A stretch of 64,000 nucleotides of DNA from Paeniglutamicibacter terrestris (GTDB taxonomy: Bacteria > Actinomycetota > Actinomycetes > Actinomycetales > Micrococcaceae), in the NCBI RefSeq assembly GCF_012271785.1, contig NZ_JAAWVT010000001.1:1-64000 (forward strand), read 5' to 3'. Shown here one piece after another: positions 1 to 9,616 of the stretch. The stretch's first letter is position 1; each line of letters begins with the position of its first letter. A program made the translations under genes and the position numbers. The notes below the pieces were generated by a model, which made no database searches, was not told where the DNA came from, and worked only from the letters and a program-made list of their open reading frames with translations.

Positions 1-31
1 CCCTGGCCCGCCATCTTCATGCGCCTACCAA

Positions 32-1372
32 TTAGGCGTTCTTGCGGATCGCTGCCTCAAGAACGTCGAAGGCCTCGGTGAGCAACTCGTCGCTGATGAC
101 CAGCGGAGGCAGCAACCGGATGACGTTTCCGTAGGTGCCGCAGGTGAGGATCAGTACGCCCTCGGCCAAGCAGTCCGCGGCAATCTTCTTGGTCAGATCC
201 ATGTCGGGCTCGATGCCGCCGGCCTTCACCAATTCGATGGCCACCATGGCGCCGCGGCCACGGATGTCACCAATGGCCGAGACCTCGGTGGCGAGCTTGC
301 GCATGCGGGTGAAGAACTGCTCTTCGATCTCGCGGGCGCGTGAGGCCAGGTCCTGCTCCTCCATGAACTTGATGGTTTCCAGTGCCGCGGCGACTGCCAC
401 CGGGTTTCCACCGTAGGTGCCGCCTAGGCCACCGGGGTGAACCGCATCAAGCAATTCGGCGCGGCCAACAATGCCCGAGAGCGGCATGCCACCGGCGATT
501 CCCTTGGCCACCGTGATGATGTCCGGGTTGATGCCCTCAATATCCGAGGCGAACCAGGCACCGGAGCGGCAGAAGCCTGCCTGCACTTCGTCGGCCACAA
601 AAACGATGCCCTGCTCCTTGGCCCATTCGGCCAGACGGGGCAGGAACCCGGTGGCGGGAACGATGAATCCACCCTCACCCTGGATCGGTTCGATGATGAT
701 GGCGGCGATCTGGTCGCCACCGATCTGCTTCTCCATGTTCAAGATGGCCCGCTCGGCGGCTTCCTTGCCGGAGATGTTCGGGTTTTCTTCGCGGAACGGG
801 TAGCTCATCGGCATGCGGTAAATCTCCGAGGCCAACGGACCGAATCCACGCTTGTACGGAGCAGCCTTGGCCGTGAGTCCCATGGTCAAGTTGGTGCGAC
901 CGTGGTAGGCGTGGTCGAAGGCGACCACGGCGGTGCGGCCGGTAGCCACGCGCGCCACCTTGATGGCGTTTTCTACTGCCTCGGAACCGGAGTTGAAGAA
1001 GACTGCCTTCTTCGCCTGGGTTCCGGGGGTGATCTCGGCGAGCTTTTCGGCCAGCTCAACGTAGCCCTCGTAGGGGGTGACCATGAAGCAGGTGTGGGTG
1101 AAGCGGGCTGCCTGAGCAGCCACCGCGGCCGCGACCTTCTCGTTGGAGGCGCCAACGGAGGTCACCGCGATGCCCGAACCTAGGTCGATGATGGAGTTGC
1201 CATCAACGTCAACAATGATGCCGCCATCGGCATCTGCTACGTAGACGGGCATCGAGGAGGCAACACCCAGCGCGACGGCGTTGGCGCGGCGAGCAGCAAG
1301 TTCCACCGATTTGGGGCCGGGGAAGGCTCCGGTGATGTTGCGCTTCTGTTCAATGCGGTAGGTGATGTCCAT
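32..1372 (-). CDS. gabT: 4-aminobutyrate aminotransferase
   Basis: PLP-dependent class III aminotransferase of 446 residues, the usual GabT length. It moves the amino group of GABA to 2-oxoglutarate, giving succinate semialdehyde and glutamate in the cytoplasm. Visible motifs are NSGSEAVENA (about 127-136, cofactor phosphate contact), the Asp of ADEVQ (D261), and the PLP lysine in TVAKGIAGGMP (K290). The ATG is preceded by AAAGGA at good spacing. It lies downstream of an NSS transporter on the same strand, with a PucR-family regulator divergent beyond that. PucR-type GabR is known to control gab genes in corynebacteria, so GABA control here is plausible. No gabD is seen in the window; it may lie past the left edge. 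Confidence 0.93.
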   Translation of the reverse strand: MDITYRIEQKRNITGAFPGPKSVELAARRANAVALGVASSMPVYVADADGGIIVDVDGNSIIDLGSGIAVTSVGASNEKVAAAVAAQAARFTHTCFMVTPYEGYVELAEKLAEITPGTQAKKAVFFNSGSEAVENAIKVARVATGRTAVVAFDHAYHGRTNLTMGLTAKAAPYKRGFGPLASEIYRMPMSYPFREENPNISGKEAAERAILNMEKQIGGDQIAAIIIEPIQGEGGFIVPATGFLPRLAEWAKEQGIVFVADEVQAGFCRSGAWFASDIEGINPDIITVAKGIAGGMPLSGIVGRAELLDAVHPGGLGGTYGGNPVAVAAALETIKFMEEQDLASRAREIEEQFFTRMRKLATEVSAIGDIRGRGAMVAIELVKAGGIEPDMDLTKKIAADCLAEGVLILTCGTYGNVIRLLPPLVISDELLTEAFDVLEAAIRKNA

Positions 1373-1585
1373 GAATCTTCAATCCTTTCCCGCCACCGAG
1401 TGGCATGCGGCACCCAGCAACGCATCATGGTTGGGGCGACGGCGCACACTTTGGCAGCCGGTGTTTTAAGTGGTCTGTACTACCCAGTAGCCTATGTCTC
1501 GCGCGAGGGCGCCCGCCAGTGAAATTGGCACAGTGTCGATCCCCTCTTCCAGTGCAAATGCACAGGAGCCAATCGGCGACCAACC

Positions 1586-1640
1586 AAAATCGGCCCGCTG
1601 TTCTTGCGGGCGTCATTCTCCCGCAAAACAACGGACCGAT
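1586..1640 (-). terminator. Rho-independent terminator of the NSS transporter operon
   Basis: On the minus strand a long interrupted stem (outer ATCGG/CCGAT pairing, inner TTGCGGG/CCCGCAA) is followed by TTTTGG. It lies about 35 bases after the small-subunit stop. The rest of the roughly 300-base gap to gabT (1373-1675) holds only the gabT leader; I see no other gene there. Confidence 0.7.
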
Positions 1641-1675
1641 CTTTTGGTTAGTGCGGCGCCAAGGTGCCGCTGGAA

Positions 1676-1813
1676 TTAGAGCTCTCGAGCGATGGTCTCG
1701 GGCAGGTGCCCCTCATCTTCCGGGTGCCGTACTAGGTTGATCAGGGCGAGGATCAGACCGCCCCATACGGTCACCATAGCGATGATCATCATGACGATTG
1801 CGATGGGTGTCAT
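1676..1813 (-). CDS. metS: MetS-like small subunit of an NSS transporter
   Basis: A 45-residue peptide starting MTPIAIVMMIIAMVTVWGGL. It has one hydrophobic N-terminal membrane segment (about 2-27), then a short charged tail (RHPEDEGHLPETIAREL). Its ATG overlaps the TGA of the upstream transporter gene (ATGA, 1810-1813), so translation is probably coupled. Short single-span peptides encoded directly after an NSS symporter are known as MetS in the corynebacterial MetP/MetS methionine and alanine importer, where the small subunit is needed for activity. Position, size and topology fit that family. The substrate here may differ because the operon sits beside gabT. Confidence 0.8.
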   Translation of the reverse strand: MTPIAIVMMIIAMVTVWGGLILALINLVRHPEDEGHLPETIAREL

Positions 1814-3387
1814 CGTTGTTCCTCCGCTTCATCTGCGGCCACCATGGCCGCGTATTCGGGATCGTTCAATTTGGATTTGGCGCTCCACGGAATCAGCGTC
1901 AACAGCAGCGCGCCGACCACCAGTGCACCGGCCATGCCCCAGCCAAAGACTCCAATAAACCACACCGGGTAACCCTCATAGGTCTCCGCGATCTTGGAGG
2001 CGAATTCGTTGTACAGGATGTAGCCCAGGACCAGCGGGGCCACCACGGATACCAGGGCGATCCACGTGGTACGCATGCGCACCGAGGAGACCTTATTCAG
2101 GTGGTCCGAAAGCATCGGCAGCTTACGCAGGAACCAGGCGATCAGGATAACGGCGACCAGCGCACCGGCCAGGATGCCGAAGCTGTTCACGAAAGCATCA
2201 AAGGTGTCCAACAGGTACAGCCCGGTGGCCGTGGGGAAGAGCAGCAGTGAAATGAAGGCCACTGGAATGCTCACCGCCAGCGAAGCCCGCACGCGCGACC
2301 AACCGAGTTTGTCCTGGACTGCGGCGACGATGACCTCAAGGATGGAGATCAGCGAGGTGATACCGGCGAAGACCAGGGACCCGAAGAACAGCACCCCCAT
2401 CAGCGCACCGAGCGGCGCCGCCGAGACGATCGTGGGGAAGGCGATGAACGCCAAGCCGATGCCCGGCACCGCCACCTCTCCCACCGTGGATCCGGCGTTA
2501 TGTGCCATAAAGCCGAGAGCCGCGAAAACGCCGATGCCGGCGAGAATCTCGAATCCGGAGTTGGCAAAACCAACGACCATGCCCGAGCCGGTCAGGTCGG
2601 TTTTGCGCTTGAGGTAGGAGGAATAGGTGACCATGATGCCGAAGGCTACCGAGAGCGAGAAGAAGATGTGCCCATAGGCCGCTGCCCAGACGCCCGGATC
2701 TCCCAGTGCTTCCCAGTTGGGCGTGAAGAAGGCGTTCAGTCCATCGACCGCACCGGGGAGGAATACCGACTGGACCACCAGAATAATGAACATAACCACC
2801 AGCAGTGGCAGGAAAATGGCGTTGGCCTTCGAAATCCCCTTGTTCACCCCGGCCACCATGATGCCAATAACAACGGCCCAGGTGACTAGCAGTGGCCAGA
2901 AAACGCCGGGAACAAAGTTGAAGCCCACGTTGATGGACTCGGAGACTTGCAGGAAGTCTCCGGTGAAGAAACCTCCCGGGTCCCCACCCCAAGCCTTGGT
3001 CACCGAGAACCAGGTGTACATGCCGGACCAGGCGATGATGACCGCGTAGTAGATCGCGATGATGAAGCAGACAAGCACCTGCCACCAACCCAAAACTTCC
3101 GCACTACGGTGCAGGCGTCGGTAGGCCAAGGGTGCTGAGCCACGGAATTTATGTCCGATGGCGTAGTCAAGGAAGAGCAAGGGTATACCGGCGCTCAACA
3201 AGGCCACCAAATAAGGAATCAGGAAGGCGCCGCCACCATTTTCGTACGCGACGTACGGAAAGCGCCAGATGTTGCCCAACCCAACGGCCGAACCGATGGC
3301 GGAGAGAATAAATAGTTTGCGCGAGGAGAAGGTCTCCCTGCCCACGGGTGCCGCCGTTGGCGCCCCGCTCGAGGATGCGTTGATCAT
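1810..3387 (-). CDS. metP: NSS-family sodium:amino acid symporter (MetP-like)
   Basis: Neurotransmitter:sodium symporter family protein of about 525 residues with roughly twelve membrane segments. The family signature is clear near the N-terminus: LSAIGSAVGLGNIWRFPYVAYENGGGAF. I chose the internal ATG (MINASSSG...) 24 codons inside the longest frame, because the upstream extension (MEAKHETNRANGYN...) is polar and lies outside the usual family start. It imports an amino acid with sodium across the cytoplasmic membrane. It is followed by a MetS-like small subunit with overlapping stop/start codons and is divergent from a PucR regulator. Corynebacterial MetP takes methionine and alanine. Here, between gabT and PucR, GABA or beta-alanine is an alternative substrate that sequence alone cannot settle. 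Confidence 0.85.
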   Translation of the reverse strand: MINASSSGAPTAAPVGRETFSSRKLFILSAIGSAVGLGNIWRFPYVAYENGGGAFLIPYLVALLSAGIPLLFLDYAIGHKFRGSAPLAYRRLHRSAEVLGWWQVLVCFIIAIYYAVIIAWSGMYTWFSVTKAWGGDPGGFFTGDFLQVSESINVGFNFVPGVFWPLLVTWAVVIGIMVAGVNKGISKANAIFLPLLVVMFIILVVQSVFLPGAVDGLNAFFTPNWEALGDPGVWAAAYGHIFFSLSVAFGIMVTYSSYLKRKTDLTGSGMVVGFANSGFEILAGIGVFAALGFMAHNAGSTVGEVAVPGIGLAFIAFPTIVSAAPLGALMGVLFFGSLVFAGITSLISILEVIVAAVQDKLGWSRVRASLAVSIPVAFISLLLFPTATGLYLLDTFDAFVNSFGILAGALVAVILIAWFLRKLPMLSDHLNKVSSVRMRTTWIALVSVVAPLVLGYILYNEFASKIAETYEGYPVWFIGVFGWGMAGALVVGALLLTLIPWSAKSKLNDPEYAAMVAADEAEEQR

Positions 3388-3499
3388 GCACACCACGTTA
3401 ACCCACTTGTGAGCCGCGTTATAGCCATTTGCGCGGTTCGTTTCGTGTTTCGCCTCCATTCTTCGTACGACTGCACAAAATGTTCAATAGTATGAGTAC

Positions 3500-4906
3500 A
3501 TGGCCATTACCCTCGTGAATCTTCTTGAGTCTCAAACCCTGAGGCTCAAAGCCCACACCGATTTCTCCGCGGTCGGGCAAACTCCCATCGAGTGGGCGGC
3601 CGTCACCGAATTGCGGGATCCTTCCCCCTTCCTCAGTGGCGGGGAAATCGTGCTCACCACTGGCCTGCGGCAAACATCGATCGCCAATCAAGAGAACTTT
3701 GTCCAGACCGTGCATGGCGCCGGAGCCCTGGCCCTGGGCTTTGGTACGGGGTTAAGCCATCGCGGAGTTCCCGCGGCTGTGATTCGTAAGTGCACCGAAT
3801 TAGGCCTGCCCGTCTTCGAGGTTCCCTACGAGACTCCGTTCATGGCCATCACCAAGTTGATTGCCGATGCGCTGAACGCGGATCATTTGCTGCGTCTTGA
3901 GCGTTTGCTCAAGGGGCATCAGCGTCTGGCTTCCACGCTGCTGGCCGGTGGGCTCGGTGCCATGCTGCGCGAGCTTGCCCGCATGCTGGGCACCGAGGTG
4001 ATTCTGCGTCAATTCGCCGCCACGATCCATGGACCGGAGCTAGGCATCCGCAAATGGCACGAGGTCTCCGTCGCCTCCGGTCTGCGCGATAGGTGCACGT
4101 TATATCTGGCCGAACCCTACCAACACGAGGCATTGGTGGATTATGCCCAGGGCCTGATCGGGTTGGAACTGGCCAACCAGGCCCGGTTACGCGAATCCAC
4201 CCGCAAGGTCACCGGGCAGGTCTTCGCCGACCTTTTGGCCGGAACGTTGACGGGGCATCAGGCCGACGCGAGGCTGCAGGGCATCGGGGTGGTGCCAAGT
4301 CAACCGCACTCGGTGGTTCTCATTGCTGCCCCGGCGGGCCAGGAAAAGGCCCTGCGGACCCTGCCGATCCCCCCACAGTTTGAACACATCATTTCCGCCA
4401 CCGTTGATGATCGCTTGGCCCTGGTGGTCGCCAATACCGACGGCGCCTCCCTGGCCGACGGCATCAACGAGTACCTGCAGGGTGCTGGGGTCATCGCCCG
4501 GGTGAGCTTTGGCGGCGGCTACACCCAACCCAATGGTCTGCGCTGGAGTTTCTTCGAGGCCATCGAGGCGTTGCGTCATGGGGAGCAACTTAATACTCCA
4601 TCCAAACTCTCTTTGACCTCGTTGCTGTTAGCCGCGCGAGATGTCCCCCTGCAGGCGCTGGCCCAGGAGGCGCTGGCCCCCTTGCAGGCCTTTGATACCA
4701 AGCACTCCGCCGAGTTGTTGGGCACATTGCGCAGCTACCTTGAGTTGGACGGAAGCGTGGGCGCCGTGGCCGACGCGCTGGGTTTACACCGAAATACCGT
4801 GCGCTACCGGCTTCAGCAGATCAGCGAGCTCTCCGGATATGATCCGACCACCACCGCTGACCGCGTTCAATTGTGGCTCGCCCTCACGGCCTTGGATCTG
4901 AACTAG
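3500..4906 (+). CDS. PucR-family transcriptional regulator
   Basis: 468-residue regulator with an N-terminal PucR-like ligand domain (about 1-125, LLESQTLRLKAHTDFSAVG...) and a C-terminal helix-turn-helix of the PucR type (about 405-460). The end reads LRSYLELDGSVGAVADALGLHRNTVRYRLQQI, a typical family ending. The central part resembles the GGDEF-like linker of CdaR/PucR proteins. It is divergent from the NSS transporter and gabT. Family members such as GabR of Corynebacterium activate gab genes in response to GABA, so I infer that this protein controls the transporter and/or gabT. The ATG at 3500 lies 112 bases from the transporter start, so both promoters share this gap. Confidence 0.85.
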   Translation: MAITLVNLLESQTLRLKAHTDFSAVGQTPIEWAAVTELRDPSPFLSGGEIVLTTGLRQTSIANQENFVQTVHGAGALALGFGTGLSHRGVPAAVIRKCTELGLPVFEVPYETPFMAITKLIADALNADHLLRLERLLKGHQRLASTLLAGGLGAMLRELARMLGTEVILRQFAATIHGPELGIRKWHEVSVASGLRDRCTLYLAEPYQHEALVDYAQGLIGLELANQARLRESTRKVTGQVFADLLAGTLTGHQADARLQGIGVVPSQPHSVVLIAAPAGQEKALRTLPIPPQFEHIISATVDDRLALVVANTDGASLADGINEYLQGAGVIARVSFGGGYTQPNGLRWSFFEAIEALRHGEQLNTPSKLSLTSLLLAARDVPLQALAQEALAPLQAFDTKHSAELLGTLRSYLELDGSVGAVADALGLHRNTVRYRLQQISELSGYDPTTTADRVQLWLALTALDLN

Positions 4907-4930
4907 CCCGCTGCCCGATAGGATGGATTC

Positions 4931-5365
4931 ATGGCTGAAATGTTCCTTGAGAAGTTCCGTTCGTTGGTTCCGTTGTACCTCGAGGACGAGTGGCAGGCCG
5001 AGGACGGCCTGACCACCGCCGAGCTCGACGATGCACTGGCCGAGTTCACCTTCCCCATTCCTTTGGTACTGCTCGAGTTCTACATGGCCCTAGGTGGCTG
5101 CGAGGACCTGATGGAGGCATACCACTACTTCTTTGATCCCGAAGAGCTGGAAATCGAAGATGGTTACCTCCTGTTCTTGGAGGACGAAGAGGAAAAGTAC
5201 GTGTGGGGCATCCGTGTGGACCAGCTTGAGGTCCCGGACCCCATCGTTTACCGCCGGCAGAACGCACGGGGTGCGTGGAAGAGCGAGGAAGGAACGTTCA
5301 GCGAATACGTCCTGGACATGTTCTCCTGGGTCTTCGACGAACTCTCCCCCGAACTGGATAACTAG
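4931..5365 (+). CDS. SUKH/SMI1-KNR4-like hypothetical protein
   Basis: Acidic 144-residue cytoplasmic protein with no signal peptide or membrane segment. The pattern PIPLVLLEFYMALGG, then a run of acidic loops, then YVWGIRVDQLEVPDPIVYRRQN, resembles the SUKH (SMI1/KNR4) fold. Many SUKH proteins are immunity proteins to secreted nuclease toxins; others have unknown housekeeping roles. No toxin gene is adjacent. It starts 25 bases after the PucR gene and ends 10 bases before the HIT gene, so it may be cotranscribed with either. The family call rests on pattern similarity only. Confidence 0.6.
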   Translation: MAEMFLEKFRSLVPLYLEDEWQAEDGLTTAELDDALAEFTFPIPLVLLEFYMALGGCEDLMEAYHYFFDPEELEIEDGYLLFLEDEEEKYVWGIRVDQLEVPDPIVYRRQNARGAWKSEEGTFSEYVLDMFSWVFDELSPELDN

Positions 5366-5374
5366 CAGACCGGC

Positions 5375-5890
5375 ATGGGCACCCTGTGGAAGTCACATGC
5401 ACCGCAGGGCTACCTGTGCCCGTTTTGCGAATTACTGGCCGGTGGTCTTCATTCGGCAGATAATCTCTGTGCCCCCACCGATCTGATTTACCGCAGCGAC
5501 GAGGTCGCTGTCATCATGGCCTGCGACGGCTTTGGTCCGCACGGAGGCCATGTCATGGTCATCCCGGTGGACCATCATGAGGCGCTCTACGACCTGCCCG
5601 ATACCGTCGCGGCCAACATCATGTATGAAACCAGGCGCATCGCCCTAGCCATGAAGCTGGCCTGGGATCCCGAGGGCACCAGCACCCGGCAACATAACGA
5701 ACCGGCGGGCAACCAGCACGTGTGGCATTATCACCAGCATGTCTTCCCGCGCTTTGCCGGCGACAACCTTTATGGACACCTGCGCCACCGCGTTTCGGTG
5801 GAAGAGCGTGCACAAAAGGCCGCCCAGTTACGAGCGGCCCTTGCCGAGGGGAACCTCTTCGGAGAAAACCCCGAACGGTTCCGCTACTAA
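5375..5890 (+). CDS. HIT-family nucleotide hydrolase/transferase
   Basis: 171-residue histidine-triad protein. The triad is visible as WHYHQHVFPRF (H118, H120, H122), preceded by another His at 115. N-terminal Cys residues in YLCPFCELLAGG match a zinc-binding HIT subgroup. Such enzymes hydrolyse or transfer nucleoside monophosphates from dinucleoside or aminoacyl conjugates in the cytoplasm. The start codon lies 10 bases after the SUKH-like gene. It ends convergently with the polyprenyl synthase gene, only 23 bases apart. Confidence 0.85.
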   Translation: MGTLWKSHAPQGYLCPFCELLAGGLHSADNLCAPTDLIYRSDEVAVIMACDGFGPHGGHVMVIPVDHHEALYDLPDTVAANIMYETRRIALAMKLAWDPEGTSTRQHNEPAGNQHVWHYHQHVFPRFAGDNLYGHLRHRVSVEERAQKAAQLRAALAEGNLFGENPERFRY

Positions 5891-5913
5891 ATTCTTTTGA
5901 TCCGTTGGAGCTC

Positions 5914-7011
5914 TTAGAGCTCGCGCGTCACCACTGCGTCGGCGAAGGCCACCAGAGATTCTTTGACGGTTCCTTCCGGCAGCGGAGCCAGTGCAGTAAT
6001 GGCGTCATCGGCCCAGCTGCGCGCGACATCCCAGGCCTGTGTGGTGGCCGGGTTACCTGCCACTGCGGTCACGGCGCGAGCCAGATCCTCGTCCTTGGTC
6101 AGATCACCATCGACCAGTTCGAGCACTGCGGCTGCATCGGTATCGCCCGCGGCAGCAGCGTTGCGCATCAGCAGGATCGGTAGCGTCGGAACGCCCTCGC
6201 GCAAATCCGTGCCGGGAGTCTTGCCCGAGCGGATCTGTGCCCCGGTGACGTCGATGACATCGTCGGCAACCTGGAAGGCTACACCCACCTTTTCGCCATA
6301 GGTGCGCAGCACGTCAACGTACTGGCTCACCCCGCCAAAGAGCGCGCCGTAGGCACCGGAGGTGGCCAGCAGGGACGCGGTCTTATCGGAGATCACGTTC
6401 AGGTGGTGCTCGATCGGGTCATCGTCCTCGCGCGGTCCGACGGACTCGTGCAGCTGGCCCAGGCACAGGCGCTCAAAGGTGCGTGCCTGCATGGAGACGG
6501 CCTCCGGGCCGAGCTCCGAGCCGAGCACCGAGGCGCGGGCGAAGATCAGGTCCCCGGTGAGGATCGCTACCGAGTTGCCCCAAACCTCGTGGGCCGTCGG
6601 TGCACCGCGGCGCAGCGGGGCCGAGTCCATGACATCGTCGTGGTACAGCGTGGCCAGGTGGGTCAGCTCCACAATGGCTGCGGCCTTGATGACGTCCTCG
6701 GTCACACCGTCGCCCAGCAGCGAGGTGAGGATCACCAGCAGCGGACGAATGCGTTTCCCTCCGGCCTCAACGAGGTGGCGGCTGGTGGCGTCAATCAAGG
6801 GATCGGAGTTGGCGATGGCATCGCGGAGCAGCTTCTCGACCTTGGCCAGGCCGGTAGCGATGGCGGGGCCGAACTCCGGGTCCAGGGCGATACGCCCAAA
6901 ACCGCCGGGCAGGTTCACCGCGGCGGCCAGCACGCTGGTTTCCGGGTTCAAATCAAGGGAGTCAGGCACGCCATGTCCGGCAGCGGTCCAGTTGGTCTGG
7001 GAATCGGTCAC
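5914..7011 (-). CDS. Polyprenyl diphosphate synthase (probably heptaprenyl, menaquinone side chain)
   Basis: 365-residue trans-isoprenyl diphosphate synthase. Motifs in order: GGKRIRP (84-90), the first aspartate-rich motif DDVMD (125-129) and the second DDVID (250-254). It condenses isopentenyl diphosphate units onto an allylic primer to make the long side chain of menaquinone. The residues before the first DDxxD are bulky rather than aromatic-stacked, which suits a medium to long product. It follows menG on the same strand with a 187-base gap, and menF is divergent, so a quinone role is well supported. Exact chain length cannot be read from sequence. Confidence 0.88.
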   Translation of the reverse strand: MTDSQTNWTAAGHGVPDSLDLNPETSVLAAAVNLPGGFGRIALDPEFGPAIATGLAKVEKLLRDAIANSDPLIDATSRHLVEAGGKRIRPLLVILTSLLGDGVTEDVIKAAAIVELTHLATLYHDDVMDSAPLRRGAPTAHEVWGNSVAILTGDLIFARASVLGSELGPEAVSMQARTFERLCLGQLHESVGPREDDDPIEHHLNVISDKTASLLATSGAYGALFGGVSQYVDVLRTYGEKVGVAFQVADDVIDVTGAQIRSGKTPGTDLREGVPTLPILLMRNAAAAGDTDAAAVLELVDGDLTKDEDLARAVTAVAGNPATTQAWDVARSWADDAITALAPLPEGTVKESLVAFADAVVTREL

Positions 7012-7198
7012 TGTTCTAAGACTTACTATCTCTCGACGGGCGGTTCCAGCCGCGGCACGGTGGCCGATTCTGGTTGCTGGTGAGTTGGCACCAGCTGCTC
7101 AAGTACATTCTTCACTCTATCGCCAACACTGCCCTCACCCCCAAGCTGGCAGGTTCACCGCAGGTCGTTGGTGCAGGCCTAAGCCCGCTTCCCCCAGC

Positions 7199-7900
7199 CT
7201 AGGCTAGGGGTTTGGTGGCGCGGTGCACCGCCACGATGCCACCGGTGAGGTTACGGTAGCGGCAGGATTCCCAGCCAGCGGATTCGATCCATTCGGCCAA
7301 GCCGTCCTGTGCGGGCCAGGCGCGAATCGATTCGGCCAGGTAGACGTAGGCGGTGGGGTTGGAGGACAGTGTCCTGGCCACCGGCGGCAGTGCCCGCATC
7401 AGGTATTCGGTGTAGACCGTGCGGAATGGTGCAAAGGTCGGGTGGGAGAACTCGGCGATGACCAGCGTTCCGCCCGGCTTGACCACGCGCAGCATCTCGG
7501 CCAGCGCCTTCTTCGGCTCATTCACATTGCGCAACCCGAAGCTGATGGTGGCGGCGTCAAAACTGTTATCGGCGAAGGGCAGGTTGGTGGCGTCCCCGGC
7601 AACAAAGTCGATGTCGGGACGTCGACGTTTGCCGACCTTAAGCATGCCCTGGGAGAAGTCGCAGGCGACCACGGAGATCCCGGCATCGGCGTAAGGCTCC
7701 GAGGAGGTGCCGGTTCCGGCGGCAAGATCTAGAACGCGTTGCCCACGTTTGGCGCCGACAGCGTCAACAATGACCTTGCGCCATCGGCGGGTCTGGCCCA
7801 GCGACAGGATGTCATTCATCACGTCGTAACGCGCTGCAACATCATCAAACATGGCTTGGACTTCTTCGGGGCGCTTTTCCAGCGATGCACGGCTCACCAT
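7199..7900 (-). CDS. menG: Demethylmenaquinone methyltransferase
   Basis: SAM-dependent methyltransferase (UbiE/MenG family) of about 233 residues, which adds the final methyl group to demethylmenaquinone. Visible are the family start [26 protein letters not shown], the SAM motif [11 protein letters not shown], and [26 protein letters not shown] use the ATG at 7900; a GTG eight codons upstream is possible but has no better ribosome-binding site. It is divergent from menF (113-base shared promoter region) and upstream of the polyprenyl synthase. Confidence 0.9.
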   Translation of the reverse strand: MVSRASLEKRPEEVQAMFDDVAARYDVMNDILSLGQTRRWRKVIVDAVGAKRGQRVLDLAAGTGTSSEPYADAGISVVACDFSQGMLKVGKRRRPDIDFVAGDATNLPFADNSFDAATISFGLRNVNEPKKALAEMLRVVKPGGTLVIAEFSHPTFAPFRTVYTEYLMRALPPVARTLSSNPTAYVYLAESIRAWPAQDGLAEWIESAGWESCRYRNLTGGIVAVHRATKPLA

Positions 7901-8013
7901 CTCATTGTCGCAAAGTTCGGGCACAAGGGGAAAACGTTGCGGCGCGCCTCCCCGGTGAGCAGCGCCACGCCCGCCTCATACGGTGCTGCGCGCGGCGGTA
8001 AGCTTGATCAATC

Positions 8014-9351
8014 ATGACTTCCCAACTTTCAGCCGCTGTGGGGCCAGACTCCACGGACACCATCCCGCATCTGCGTTCCCTGACCATTCGTCGCCCGGCG
8101 ATGAGCGAGCATGGATTGCTCGACTACATCACGCGTGACGATTCACTGGTCTGGGCCCGGCGCGGCGAAGGAACCGTCGGCTTTGGCGAGGTCGCCCGCT
8201 TTGAAGCGACAGGTCCACAACGGTTTACGCTGGCTCGTGCCTGGTGGGCTGCGATCTCCGAATCCGCGCAGGTGAATAACCCGTTGGAGCACCCCGGTAC
8301 CGGACTGATTGCCTATGGTGCCTTCGCGTTTTCCTACAGCAGTACCTACGCCTCGAAGCTGGTTATCCCACGAATTGTGGTGGGCCGCAACGAGGAATGC
8401 AGCTGGATCACCTACACGGTTGCCGATGCCGAGGCCCCGCTGAGCATCGAGGCGGCCGAGTCCGAGCTGGCCCAGCTGCTGGAGGAGTACTCCCCCGAGC
8501 ACGAACTGACCCATGGCACCGACCGACTCGTTGCCGGTCAGATTTCCGAGGCCGACTACATGGATTCGGTACGCAAGGGCGTCTCCGTGATTGAGACCGG
8601 GGCCATCACCAAACTCGTTTTGGCGCGTGATGCCGTGGCAGAACTTGCTTCCCCGATTGCCGTGGCCCAGGTGCTGCGCCAGCTGGCACTGCGCTACATC
8701 GATTGCTGGACTTACTCGGTGGACGGCCTGATTGGCGCCACCCCCGAGATGTTGGTGAGGGTGCGCGGAGACATTGCCGAGGCGCGTGTCTTGGCCGGTA
8801 CCCTGGACCGGGCGACGGCTCCCCTCGGGGACGGCGACTACGCTCGGCGGATGCTGCTCGAAGATGAGAAGCAGCGACATGAACATCGTCTGGCGATCGA
8901 TTCGCTGACCGAACAATTGGGCCCGCTGGCCTCGGGCATGGATGCACCCGATGAGCCGTTTGTCCTGCAGCTGCCCAATGTCTGGCATCTGGCCTCGGAT
9001 GTGCGCGCGACGCTCTCGGCGCATGCTGACGGCTCCGTTCCCGGAGTTTTGGACCTGGCGGAAATTTTCCATCCCACTGCCGCGGTGTGCGGTACCCCCA
9101 CCAAGGAAGCGGGTCGGATCCTGCGCGACCTCGAGGGCATGGACCGCGGCCCGTATGCCGGACCGGTGGGCTGGATCGACACGCGCGGGAACGGTGAACT
9201 CGGCATTGCTTTGCGCGGTGGAGTCGTCGAGTCCCCCACCTCGGTGCGACTCTACGCGGGCTGTGGAATCGTTGCTGCTTCGAACCCCACCGAGGAACTT
9301 GCGGAGTCATGGGCCAAAATGCGCCCCATGCGCGAAGCCCTTGGTTTGTAA
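8014..9351 (+). CDS. menF: Isochorismate synthase
   Basis: 445-residue chorismate-binding enzyme that converts chorismate to isochorismate at the entry to menaquinone synthesis. C-terminal motifs include ITKLVLARDAVAELASP, DGLIGATPEMLVRVRG, LAGTLDRA and HPTAAVCGTPTKEAGRIL, and the end GCGIVAASNPTEELAESWAKM. These carry the Mg-binding glutamates of the family. An EntC-type siderophore enzyme is possible by sequence alone, but the neighbouring menG and the nearby menD and menC favour MenF. Confidence 0.9.
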   Translation: MTSQLSAAVGPDSTDTIPHLRSLTIRRPAMSEHGLLDYITRDDSLVWARRGEGTVGFGEVARFEATGPQRFTLARAWWAAISESAQVNNPLEHPGTGLIAYGAFAFSYSSTYASKLVIPRIVVGRNEECSWITYTVADAEAPLSIEAAESELAQLLEEYSPEHELTHGTDRLVAGQISEADYMDSVRKGVSVIETGAITKLVLARDAVAELASPIAVAQVLRQLALRYIDCWTYSVDGLIGATPEMLVRVRGDIAEARVLAGTLDRATAPLGDGDYARRMLLEDEKQRHEHRLAIDSLTEQLGPLASGMDAPDEPFVLQLPNVWHLASDVRATLSAHADGSVPGVLDLAEIFHPTAAVCGTPTKEAGRILRDLEGMDRGPYAGPVGWIDTRGNGELGIALRGGVVESPTSVRLYAGCGIVAASNPTEELAESWAKMRPMREALGL

Positions 9352-9616
9352 GGAAATCCTCCGATCCAAGCGCCCGGCGCCGCGACGGCATTGTTCCATG
9401 AGAACGGCGCCCGAACATCATGAGGGGCGCACTTTCGCGCAGTGTCCATGTGATGACCGAGTCACTGTGGCGTTTCGAAAATGTAACAAAACCCTCTTGT
9501 TTACTCCTGTGAAATAAATGTAGCCTGTGAGACATATCTCGGGAGCTCGTGTTGACGGTTACAATAATCATCAACGCAAACCTTGCGAGCGATCACCTAG
9601 AGAAGGATCACACTCC

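Noticed and set aside
437-1183. 248-codon frame opposite gabT
   Set aside because: Antisense shadow of the aminotransferase; composition rich in Gly/His/Asp with no family motif.
4931-5365. SUKH-like gene as part of a polymorphic toxin-immunity system
   Set aside because: No toxin, secretion or polymorphic repeat gene is adjacent; kept as a lone gene.
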